Positions 47,283 through 58,000 of a DNA stretch of 64,000 nucleotides are shown one piece after another. The position numbers were made by a program, and so were the translations under genes. The stretch's first letter is position 1, and every line of letters begins with the position of its first letter. The notes beneath the pieces were generated by a model. That model had not been told where the DNA came from. It did not search any database and saw nothing but the letters and a program-made list of their open reading frames with translations. The stretch comes from Pterobdella sp. o SKG-2022 (lineage: Eukaryota > Annelida > Clitellata > Hirudinida > Piscicolidae): NCBI GenBank assembly GCA_964035795.1, contig OZ038320.1, forward strand, positions 32,572,097-32,636,096, read 5' to 3'.

Positions 47283-48506
47283 ATGGGTAAAGGTCTAAAA
47301 ATTCTTAAATTTCGATTGTTTTTATCAATATTTTATATAAGCCATTAAGGAACTGACTTTTGCTTTGTAGTTCTAGTCAGTATAATCAGTGGCCATAGAA
47401 TTTTCGTTAAACGGTCGTTTGTTCATTTTTCAATAGGTTCAAGCATTTACCAATGGCGAATACACTTTTAAATTTTGAAATCTCGTTAAAGGATGATGCG
47501 GATTAGTCTTTCTTAAGGCTCATGTAGAAAGATTTCGCCCCTATCTGATAACACGAGAAACTTAATTATAAATTTATATTTAAACAAGATGTGATGGTTT
47601 TTGCATAGTTCATCTGATGATGGGGATGAAAATTTTTTAATGCTGATCTTGTTCAACATTAACAATTCGCAAATTTATATGTCACTATGATGAACATGAG
47701 CACTGAGAATTATGATGTGTTCAATCTACCATACCAAGATCTCTGATGTGTCAATCATTTTATATATTTTCAATAATACTTCAGAAGCACTGATGAACGA
47801 TATAGAACATTCGCAGCTTCCCTCTGAAGTTATTGTGATGTTTTTATCCTTCCTTGGATGTCTGAGCTTTTGAAATATTCAAATTTTCTATTTAATCTAT
47901 TTATGTTCAATTTGAGTTCGTTAGTGTGTAAGTTATTATGTTGAAGCCCTGATGAACAACTTAGAACATTCGCAGCTTCCCTCTGAACCTCCATGTTGTT
48001 TTCATCCTTCCTTGGATGTCTGAGCCTCATCTTATTCTAATGATGATTCATATCTATATAAACCATCATTTTAATGAAGTTAACCATCATACTAGTGGTT
48101 AACCAGTTGATGGTATGAAACACTATGGAAACCTTTTATACCAATATCATAATAAAAAATTCAGCAACACTGATGAACAATATAGAACATTCGCAGCTTC
48201 CCTCTGAAGTTATTGTGATGTTTTTATCCTTCCTTGGATGTCTGAGCTTCTGAAGTATTAATGACCAATAATGCACATACTGTTTGATTCAATAAGTGAT
48301 GTGAGGAAGAATAAAACTGATACTGCCTCATGTAGTTAAATTATTCAAATCATTTGAGTGCATTTATAGGAATATTTTTCAACACAACAATCATCAAAAG
48401 CCCCTTCGAAGCTGTGACATCTTTAGGTGTGGCAGTCAAAATGGTGGCTATAACAACTTCATTGCTTGCTCTCTTAGCTGCTGTGTCAGTTGCTATGCTG
48501 CTATGA
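47283..48506 (+). CDS. snoRNA host gene encoding a predicted 46-residue hydrophobic microprotein
   Basis: Predicted exons 47283-47286 (ATG G) and 48370-48506, joined over GTAAAG...TTTATAG. The product starts MGIFFNTTIIKSPFEAVTSL and ends with one hydrophobic helix (MVAITTSLLALLAAVSVAML). The stop is TGA at 48504-48506 and a poly(A) signal AATAAA lies at 48526-48531, giving a very short 3' UTR. The 1,083-bp intron holds all six C/D box snoRNAs. No family is recognised, and the host could equally be a non-coding transcript with different exons. The TATA box, donor, acceptor and poly(A) signal together make a compact gene likely. Confidence 0.4.
47482..47557 (+). ncRNA. C/D box snoRNA candidate guiding 28S rRNA
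   Basis: Box C is ATGATGC (47493-47499; consensus RTGATGA) and box D is CTGA (47545-47548). The terminal stem CTCGTTA pairs with TAAC(AC)GAG. Upstream of box D, GATTTCGCCCCTAT is complementary over 12 bases to the conserved 28S segment ATAGGGGCGAAA. Further 5', GATTAGTCTTTC is complementary to the directly following 28S segment GAAAGACTAATC. The rRNA sequences are from memory. No clear D' or C' box was seen. Confidence 0.65.
47583..47653 (+). ncRNA. C/D box snoRNA, SNORD77/80-like
   Basis: Terminal stem AACAAGA/TCTTGTT is seven perfect pairs. Box C is GTGATGG (47591-47597), D' is CTGA (47614-47617) and D is CTGA (47643-47646). Directly before D', GCATAGTTCAT is complementary over ten bases to 28S TGAACTATGC, the segment targeted by animal U77/U80 snoRNAs (from memory). 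The fifth base before D' pairs with an A, consistent with A methylation. Confidence 0.7.
47683..47752 (+). ncRNA. SNORD24: C/D box snoRNA, U24 (SNORD24)-like
   Basis: Perfect box C ATGATGA (47687-47693), D' CTGA (47703-47706), C' TGATG (47713-47717) and D CTGA (47743-47746). Before D the guide ACCAAGATCT is complementary to the conserved 28S AGATCTTGGT; human U24 carries ACCACCAAGATC before its D box (from memory). The fifth base before D pairs with C, matching the C methylation known for U24. The terminal stem is short (CAC/GTG). Confidence 0.7.
47783..47873 (+). ncRNA. SNORD14: U14 C/D box snoRNA, copy 1
   Basis: Box C TGATGA (47791-47796), D' CTGA (47824-47827), C' TGATG (47836-47840), D CTGA (47862-47865); terminal stem CAGAAGC/GCTTTTG. 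It carries both U14 signatures: domain A AACATTCGCAGCTTCC before D', and domain B CCTTCCTTGGATGTCTGAG at box D, complementary to 18S ACATCCAAGGAAGG. U14 is needed for early 18S processing as well as methylation. Domain A differs from the human version (GCAGTTTCC) by one base. Confidence 0.9.
47942..48030 (+). ncRNA. SNORD14: U14 C/D box snoRNA, copy 2 (most diverged)
   Basis: Box C TGATGA (47950-47955), D' CTGA (47983-47986), D CTGA (48020-48023). Both U14 guide blocks are intact (ACATTCGCAGCTTCC and CCTTCCTTGGATGTCTGAG). C' is degraded (ATGTTG), the connector between D' and domain B differs from copies 1 and 3, and the terminal stem is weak, so this copy may be less active. Confidence 0.85.
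48162..48254 (+). ncRNA. SNORD14: U14 C/D box snoRNA, copy 3
   Basis: Box C TGATGA (48171-48176), D' CTGA (48204-48207), C' TGATG (48216-48220), D CTGA (48242-48245). Outer pairing TTCAG with CTGAA closes the ends. From D' through box D it is identical to copy 1, which suggests recent duplication or gene conversion that skipped copy 2. Confidence 0.9.
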
Positions 48507-48525
48507 ATACATGACAATATCTGAT

Positions 48526-48531
48526 AATAAA
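48526..48531 (+). terminator. Poly(A) signal of the snoRNA host gene
   Basis: AATAAA, 20 bases after the predicted microprotein stop, followed by a GT-rich stretch (TTGTGTTTGAT) within 15-25 bases, as expected of a cleavage site. Confidence 0.5.
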
Positions 48532-48559
48532 TTGCACTATTGTGTTTGATAGGGATTTT

Positions 48560-51025
48560 ATTGACATTAATTGGTTTTAGATATTTTTAGTTATGGCTTA
48601 TGTTAATTATAATACATTATTTGATACCTTCTTATGTCCTAAAACTCCTAAAAATCAATATATGTATGAGGTAGAAATAATTTGATTCAGGCAAAAATTG
48701 CATAAAGTTATAAAAAAGACAACTGCAAACACTGCCTTTACCACTGGTTAACCTCAATATGTGAAGTTGCACATCCTCAAGTAGACTTCTAACAGATTTT
48801 CTAAACTAAAAAGTTCTTGAGTGACCTGCTGAATTTAAAAAAATTAATTTCATTTCATGGTGTAAAACAATCTAGGAATGTTTATTGAGAGTTGTTGATT
48901 CTAGTATCTTATTTTAGTAAACCTATCGCAACAATGGTAAAAAAATATTGTGAGAGTTTATAATAGGAAATAAATCTTGAACACTTTCGTTAACCAAAAG
49001 CTTTGCATCTGAAAAAAATTTATTTGTGTTTCTAAATATACTAGAAAATAAATCATTTTCACAGTAAATCACAAATTGTGGTGTTGGCCATAATTCTCCA
49101 TGTGTATATTTGAGATATTAATAAATTTTTTGAAACACTAAATTAACTAAAGAAAGCTCATCAAAGTTTTTAAAATCAAACTAACAAAAAATTTAAGACC
49201 ACTTCAACTTTATCATAAAACATCGTAATTTTGATTTATAATCTGATAAACACATTCTTCCATAATTCAAACTACTTCTCCACTATATAGGCAAAAAACC
49301 AACTTGAACTAGAAAAAAAGATTGATACAAGAATATTTTGTATCAATAGAAAAAGCAAAAATTATTTTGAAAAGTAAAGAACGAGATAACGTGCAAGATG
49401 CGTACAGAAAATAAGAATAATAGATAAATTATAAAAGTATCATACATAAGAGAAAACCAAGAAGTGATTATATTTTTAAATACTAATCTTTTAGATACAT
49501 ATTAAATTTAATTATCAGGTGATCAAATGATCTATACTGCAAATACTTTAGCTTTGTAAAAGATATGTGCTATGTTTTCTTTACTTGAAACTTTTGCGAT
49601 AAAATAAATATTGGATGAATTATTAAAAAACACCTTCATTTAAAACTGAGATTTTTAACATGTAAAACCTTATAGCTATTGAAATTGGTTAACTTTATCG
49701 TGATCTCCTTCATGTTTCTACAAAACCGCCACGCTAGTCGAGGAAGCAAGATACGATCTGATAAGAATCAAATAAATAATAAAAAACTAACCAACTTAAT
49801 AATGGATACCTTTGTCTAAATAATGAAAAACGAAGAAAAAAACTAAATAATAAAGAAACAAAAAGTAAAATATTCTTAACAAAAAAAAAACCTATATAAC
49901 TGAATGACCTTAATAATGAAATAACATCTGGAAATAATAGTAATAATAAAACTAAATAATAACAATAATAAAAATAAATAATAATAAAAAACCTATATAA
50001 AAGGCACTATATATGAAACTTAGTGAATAAAGCATGGTAGCTTTTTGAGAAGTGTGGATTAAAACTAATTATGGTCCGAGTATATATTGGGCGTTTGAAA
50101 TGGTTAACATTTGAATCTTTTTACCCTTTTGACTGTTTCATAATATAATTTAATGTAAACCGATATGTTTTATAGATTGGTTTATTCATAATTAAAAACA
50201 ATTCAACTTAGAAGTACGTTAATAGTTACCAAATACCTTCTACTGTTTGGAAACATAAACGGCCAACAACATCATTTGAAAGGATAAAACAACAAGAAGG
50301 TAAACAACAAGAATAAAAAATAAAACAACAGCAACAACACAACAGTAACCGTGCTAACAAGCCTAACAACCATAAGCAACTAATCAACAGAAACAACTGA
50401 AAAATAAAAAGTTTTTCACAACATTCATTTACTGAACACATCTTACTACCAATAACACTCTTCTCCAACTTCCTACAACAATTGAATGTTGTCCCCGTTT
50501 CATAAAGAAAACAATACCAACAACAATAAGGAAAAAAAAATACAAAACTAAAAACGAAAACAACAAAAACAGCAACATCAATAAATATAACAAAAAAATA
50601 ACATCAACACTTTCTTAACATTGCTCAACAAAAACAAAAATTCTGAAAGAAAAGTACCACAAGGCTTTTGAAAAGCCCAATCTGTACAACCACAACACAT
50701 GCAAACAACATTAGCTCAAAATACTTCAACAAAAACAAAGAATTGCAAACCTTTGATATTACAATAACAGAAAAAAATAAAAAAAGTAAAAATTACTATA
50801 ACATTGTTCAAAAAACTGGAAAAATATCTGTTTAAAAAGCTGGTACTAGACTGTTACTGAAAAAAAACACAAAAAAACTAAAAAAAAAACGAAAAAAAAA
50901 AATATATAAATAAAAGAAAACATCAAAAAACACTTAAAACTAAAAAAAAATAGAAAAAACGTACAAAGCCACCACTAAAACTACCACCAACCCCATCAAC
51001 AACAACAACAACCATCGTCATCATC
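48560..51025. other. Intergenic DNA upstream of the calcium-sensor gene
   Basis: AT-rich. The stretch 50230-51000 is A-rich with many AACAAC and CAAAAAC units on the plus strand and ends in a (CAA)n/(CAT) leader directly before the start codon of the next gene. A diverged foldback arm lies at 48985-49040. No gene was recognised; the Cys/Leu-rich minus-strand frame at 50226-50468 is the complement of the CAA-rich run. Confidence 0.55.
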
Positions 51026-51913
51026 ATGGGTCAGCAGAACACCAAGAAACTCAACAAAGAAGACATCGCTTACCTCAAAGACAACACCAACTTCAGCGAG
51101 AAGGAAATCAAAAAGTGGTTCAAGGGATTCATGGTGAGTCACATAATGATGATGATGACTCATTTGCTTAGAAGAATGATCGATAATTTAAAAATATATA
51201 ACATCTCGTTTTGTTTGATAAGTCTTTGTCGTGCGTTTTTTCAACGTTTGTTATTGTCTTATATGGCACACTTGAAAAATAAAAAATGAAATAAAAGATA
51301 TGAGAAAATGAAATATTATTAATAATGTTGAAAAATAATTATTTTTGTTATATTTGGATAAGAAGGTCCCCCTTTGATACTTGCTATATACAATCATGAA
51401 CTTCATAATGTTACAACAGAAAGTTAATATGCAACAGGAATAATAATGGAAATTTTAGTCTTCGTTTTGAAGTAAACAACAATGAAACACCTATTAATAG
51501 TAAAATTGAAAAATAACGAATAATGCATGGTACTTAGAAAATTATAATACTAAAAAAACTAAATAAACAAATGCAAATATTGATAAAAACTATCATTATT
51601 TAAAATTTTAAAACTTATAACTATTTTTTTTATTATAACGGAATAATAACAATCATAACTTATTATTGTTGTTATTCAGAAAGATTGTCCTTCTGGAGAA
51701 TTGACGAAGGATAAATTCCTAGAAGTTTACAACTCTTTCTTCCCTAGAGGTACTGTGTGTATGTCTGTGTGTGCATGTGTTTATTTATTTTTTTTTGCAG
51801 GTGATGCCCAGAAGTTTTGCTCACATGTTTTTCGAACGTTTGATGCCAACAACAATGGTACCATAGACTTTAGGTGAATTGATGGATAGATAGATAGATG
51901 GATGGATGGATGG

Positions 51914-51944
<31 letters not shown>

Positions 51945-51945
51945 A

Positions 51946-52021
<76 letters not shown>

Positions 52022-52037
52022 ATAGATAAATAGATAA

Positions 52038-52107
<70 letters not shown>

Positions 52108-53708
52108 GGATAGATAAATAGATAGATAAATAGATAGATAAATAGATAGATAAATAGATAGATGGATAGATAGATAGAGATAGATAGATTAATATTTAAA
52201 TATTCCCAGAGAGTTCATGTTGGCAATCTACATAACATCGTCAGGTACAAATTAAAACTATAAAATAAAGTCAATATCAAATGGAAACATTATAAAGGTT
52301 GTTTTCCTTATTAATTCCCATAATTATTTTCCCTTTTTCTCTCTTCCTCCTTTTCAGGCACACCCAATCAGAAACTGACATGGGCATTCCACATGTACGA
52401 TATTGATGGAGATGGCTTTGTGAGGAAGGAGGAGATGGTTGAAATTATCACGGTCTGTGTGAATTTTTGATTTGTATTATATGCTTTGTGTTATTTTTTA
52501 TTTAGATTTTTTATTGATATTATTAGCGTGTTTCAGTATTTATGCATGTTAGTTACTTTATATTCATTTTTGTTATGGGTGACCTTACGCTAAATAACAT
52601 GTGTTTATTTTTTTTTTTCTTTCAAGCAAAGATTTGTTTTTTGATAATATATGTATTCAGTTTGTAAAATTGTGTGTTATTTATTGCTATTGTATTCATA
52701 TATTTCTGTGCCTTATTTTTCTGAAAATATTTATTTAATTAATAAATAAATATGCGGTTAATAACAAATATAAAACTTCTAAAAATATAAGTATAAAAAA
52801 AAGAATAATAACAATAACAATAAATGAATACAAAATATAATCAGACAAATAACATAGAAAAAAAATGCCGTTAGTGATTAAAAGCTTATCTACATGCACT
52901 TATCTTAAAGAAATAAGGATAAATATATGATAAAATGATAATAACAAATAATAAATTATAAAAATTGAAAAATCGCAAATAAATAGATGAATCAATAGTG
53001 AATAAATAACACATGGAAAATTTTGAAAAAATAATATATTTATAAAGCTGTAGCATAAGTAAAACATATTATTACTTATGCCTATAATAATTAATTTCAG
53101 ATAGATTGAAAAAATGCAAAATATATTTTAAGAAATATCAATAATAATTAGGAGAAAAACGCTTCAAAAATTAGTGCACTAAAAACATAAAAAAGCTTAG
53201 AGAAAACAATAAAAATAAGAAAAATACAAACAAGCATACACGCGTATAAAAACCATTAAAAACACTCTTGAAAATAAGATAAAAATAGTAATATAGGTCT
53301 GAATTATTAATGATGATAAACAAACTCAACTATTAAACAGGACATTTAAAAATATATACACACATACAACGAAACAAAAGTAAACACCAAACTTAAAAAC
53401 ACATACATAGAACTTATAAATAATAAAAAAATGCAACAAAAACCTTAAAATACAAAAAAATAACCAAACACAAATAAACACACAAAAACACATACCCATA
53501 CTAACACACACAGGCTATCTACAGTATGATAGGTCCATCCCTGAAAGACAACACGGAAGTGAACATGGCAGAAAAAAGAACAGACGAAATTTTCAAAAAA
53601 ATGGATGATAATGATGATGGTCTACTGAGTATGGATGAGTTTATAAATTCGTGTCTGCAGGATAAAACGCTATATAATTTACTCACATCTGAGTTTCAAA
53701 TTACTTGA
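51026..53708 (+). CDS. Neuronal calcium sensor, hippocalcin/neurocalcin/VILIP type (6 exons, 191 residues)
   Basis: A calcium-myristoyl switch EF-hand protein, expected to move to membranes on calcium binding. Exons 51026-51133, 51680-51749, 51801-51873, 52210-52244, 52358-52452, 53514-53708; all phases close, giving 191 residues (human HPCA has 193). The N terminus MGQQNT fits N-myristoylation. EF1 is degenerate (KDCPSGEL), as in the family. EF2 [14 protein letters not shown]3 [12 protein letters not shown] and EF4 [12 protein letters not shown] have intact calcium loops. Family stretches include [24 protein letters not shown] and [12 protein letters not shown]. It is closer to HPCA/NCALD/VSNL1 than to NCS1/frequenin, judged by the N terminus and the WAFxMYD segment. 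Confidence 0.95.
51876..52190 (+). repeat. (GATA)n microsatellite, calcium-sensor intron 3
   Basis: About 75 GATA units with scattered GATAAATA and GATGGATG interruptions, starting a few bases after the donor at 51873 and ending about 20 bases before the acceptor at 52209. It makes up almost the entire intron. Confidence 0.97.
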
Positions 53709-55026
53709 AGAATTTATGTGAATCTGTCTGGCTATACGGTAATATAACTGTATGAGTTAACTTTCATATATATGGAATGTAGGAAAAAAATTACATAATA
53801 TTTGTATATGGTTGTTTGTGTGGTTTATACAGGGTGAACTTTTTAAACGGTATTTACAATAGCTTCTATATTTCTTCCAGTTTATTTTCGGCATTTTTAT
53901 AGTTATATGTGGTTTCAGGTGATAACTTTAGTGAGATTGAGGGGTGGCTTTTACACTGTTGTATGGTTTAGTGATGGTGTGGGGTAGAGGGGTGAAAATT
54001 GTAGTCTGTTGTAGTAGTGGTAGCTTAGTGGGATTTTAGTGGTAGTGTGATGAGGTAATAGTGATGTGTTTTATTGGTAAGCCTGAGGTGCTGTTTGTAG
54101 TTCCATTATCTAATAATGTTTATATGGTGTAGAAATAATTAAATATATGGTAGTATAACGCAACCTTAGTAATGGAAAATTATTGATATAACTTTTAGAA
54201 TGGTTGGATATTATTGCTGGTGTGATGATGATATGGATTGGTTGGATATTTTAGTATGTTTCATTATCCATAAGGGAATTAACCTGTATTTTGTGTTTAA
54301 CTGATAAATCGTTAAATTAAAAATTATTATTAGTGAATGAATTATATATTTTTTATAAATATTATTAACTTATAAATAAATTTTTAATATTTTTATTACT
54401 AAGAAATAATACAATAATAAATTGTGAACATTTATCGATGGGTAAATTGAAATAAATTCAATATAATCATACGTAAAAGATAAAATAAACACAATATCAC
54501 TAATATCAAGTGTCAAATTAATACCTCATGATGATATTAAGCATACCAAAGAAGTTTGAACAATAGTTTTATGATAAGGTTCAGCGTTTTTAATTAAATT
54601 GATATTTGCTTAAAGAACCGTTTCATCGTACTTGGAATAGATTTATATATAATTTTATTTTCATCAACTATTATCTTTCGAAATATAACTTGGTTGTGTA
54701 ATGGGAACATAGAATATTTTTGAAAATCTTTTGGACAAATGAAAATGATCAATATATACATTAAATGAATTTAGCAAAAATTTATTTAGTTTTTAAATTC
54801 AATAAAATTTTACCTTAAACAGATTTGAATCAATTTTATTATTTAGTATTTAAAGTTATTAAAATTTTAAATTTTTTATTAAACATAACTTTTAAAATCT
54901 TTGAAAGTTAAATTATATAAATAAGCGCTAAGTGCAAAAGTTAAATAGCAGACGACTTTTCATTATTCGTGCTACTTAGACTAATCGTTTGAGTTACTTC
55001 TAGTTAAGTTTTTTTCGAAATTTGAA
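53709..55026. other. Intergenic DNA between the calcium sensor and the PRDM gene
   Basis: The first part (53830-54250) is GT-rich on the plus strand (TGGTAGTG, TGTAGTAGTGG). The rest is AT-rich. No gene or clear repeat family was recognised. The region before 55027 must hold the PRDM gene promoter. Confidence 0.55.
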
Positions 55027-58000
55027 ATGGGTGAAAATCTTTTTTTTGATGCATCGTATCCTGCTTGTGATTTAGAGTTATATTTCGATAAAAATGAGCT
55101 GGATTCGATGGAATTGATTGAAAAGATCGTGAAGTTCAATTCCATGAAAAATTACTTCAGTTGCAAAGCCATTGGTAAATATTATGCCAGTTTATTATTG
55201 GATTTCATAATAATTTTTCCGTTTCAGGATTTGATTATGATCCGCCTGAATTCATGAAAAAAAAGAAGAAAAAGCCCTTAAAAAGTAATTTCAATAACTT
55301 GCCTTTGAAAATCAAACCAAATACGAGTATGATTATATGTAATGTAATGTAATGTAATGCGGTATTTATTATAGATCAAAGCGCTTGCTACAAATTAGAT
55401 ATAGCTAAAACACTGTGGAACAGGTGCTCATTGTCGGCCCACGCGGGCTTTTTAGATAATTCATCTAATTCTCTACCTCTGAGCTATACGGGCCGATAGT
55501 GGCATTAACTTCAGGAGTTTCTAGACCACTGAGTATTATGAACTATGAACGTAAAATAACTAAATGCTATGTAATGTAATGTAAGTTTTCATATATATGA
55601 CAACTTTAAAAAGGATTATGCAATTATAACTAAATAAAATAAAATATAAAACTGAGATTATATAAAAGAAAGGTCTGTTGTTTAAAACAAAAGCAACTAT
55701 AATTACATAAAATATGTTATATACGTTTCCATGGCAATATAAACTGTTCTCATTTGAAAAAATATACTAATGAATTATGAAAAATTTGAATTTGTCGAAA
55801 ATTTCAATTTTTTTTTGATAAAAGTATTTTTAAAAACCTCATTTTGTGAAGAATAAAAGTGTAAAAATTTTATGAATGTATTCATAAATGTCAATAAATA
55901 TTATGGACATCATCATCGTTTTACGCCATTTTTCCCTTTTCAAGAGGGGTTTGACGAAATATTAAGTTCCCATAAATCTCTTTCGAAAGCTTGGCTCTCT
56001 TTTAACCCCAGTATTTCTAAATCTTCTTCCACGTATTTCTTCCAGGTTTTCTTTGGCCTACGCCTCTCGAAGTTCATATTGTACACCTTCAGTGTCAAGC
56101 TGTCCCTTGACTTTCTCAATATATGGCCAAACCACCTCAATCTTTGATTTCTTAGTTTGGTTTCCAGCCGTGGTACACCACATATTTCCACCAAAGGATT
56201 ACCTCTTTGCCCGCTAAACTTCATGCCAACCAGTCGTCTCAGCATCTTATTTTCATTCTTTACCAGCGTTTCAACTAATTTCTGTGTTGAAGCCCATGTC
56301 TCACTTCCATATAATAAAACAGTTCTGATGCATGCATCGTATATGCCTGATCAATATTTCAGTGGAATCATATTGTTCCTTACCAGACCTGAGATATTCC
56401 TCCAACTCAACCATGCCGCATTAATCCTTTCTCTTACTGTCTTCTCAATATCATTATCGCAATCGAAACAATTTCCTAAGTAATTGAAAGATTCGACCTT
56501 TTCTACATTCTCTTGTGGCTTCCTCTGTTACCAGAATGAAAAGCAAAGGGTTTGAAGCAGACCCTTGATGAACACCAACCTTTATTTCAAATTTCTTTGA
56601 TGTTCCAGTAATGGTTTTCACTCTTGAGTTCGTGTTCCTATAAAGTACCATAATTAGTTGAACCATTCTTTTTGGCACATTTTGTCTTCTAAGAGCCTAA
56701 AATGAAAAAGAAGGCCCTCTATATGTGTAAGAAAGAGAAAATTTCAATGAAGTACCATAATTAGTTGAACCATTCTTTCTGGCACATTTTGTCTTCTAAG
56801 AGCCTATTCTATCACTCTTCTTGGCACCCTATCTAAGGCTTTTTCAAAATCAACAAAAATATGATGTAATTCCTTTTTCATGCCACCATATTTTTCTTGC
56901 AATTGCCTCAGCACAAACAATCCATCTATTGTGCTTTTACCTGGACTGAGTCCAAATTGATTTTATTATGGACAGGTAACTTAAAATAATTAGTCTAATG
57001 CTCTATCTTTGAGCTATACGGGCCGACATCATGAATTCTTTAAGGTAAAAGTCATAATTTTAAAAAATTATTGATTACTAAATTTAAAGATGGCTCAATT
57101 TTTCTTTCAAATTGTAAGATTATCAAATAAGTGCCTGGTGATGTTAAAATTGTAACGAACACCTTCATATCTTAAAAGTAAAGCTTTTTAGAAAACTTTA
57201 AATATTTAACCTAAACAGATTCAATATATTATGCACTAAGTAATTTTGTATTTGTTACTTTGGCTTGATAAATATAAAATAATATGCTTTCAGAAATGAA
57301 GTTTGTTGATTTGACTTAATTTATTGAAATTTTTTGTTTGAAATAAAATTTTTCAAACCATTGTATTTCATTGAAATAATGTTTATTTAATCAATTTGAA
57401 AATTTCAGTCTCAAAAGCTCCTACCTTGCCTCATGAGTTGGCAAGGGTTATATTTTCGAATGACTACTCCGAGATCTTTGCCAGACTGGGCATAAACAAG
57501 GTAAACTTTGGAAAGTTTAACTCATTTCACTGTGATTTTTGAAACCTGAAATGAGTAGCTAACATATGATAACAATTTTGAAAGTTTGCTACAAGTTTTT
57601 TCCTTGTCTTTTGTATGTCAAGCTCACATCATCAAGTGATAAATACAAACATGAGTTCAAGTTGCAATAAAAGCTTCGTACAAAATTTCAATGAGCTTCG
57701 AAAATTATGGTTTGGCGTTAGAGCATAATTAAATGTGTTCAATGAAATTTAAGTTTTAAATAATAATTAAATTTTATCTAAAGTTTTCGAGTGAGAGTGA
57801 GTTCGAAAGACTCAACTTGGACTTGCCAATATTGAAGGATGAGAAGTTGATGCATGAATTCAAAGAGTTCAAGAGGGATATGTTGGCTTTGACAATCAAG
57901 AAGATGGAGCCTAGAATTAAAATGAAAAAGAAGGCTCTCAATATGTGTAAGAAAGGAAAAATTTCAATGGAGAAAATGCAACTGTATTTCCCATTAGGTG

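Noticed and set aside
48035..48110. Additional C/D snoRNA starting at ATGATGA
   Set aside because: No D box within range.
48265..48330. Seventh C/D snoRNA (GTGATGT ... CTGA)
   Set aside because: Only 27 bases between the boxes, no terminal stem and no rRNA complementarity seen.
50226..50468. Cys/Leu-rich minus-strand ORF
   Set aside because: Complement of a CAA-rich A-tract upstream of the calcium-sensor gene.
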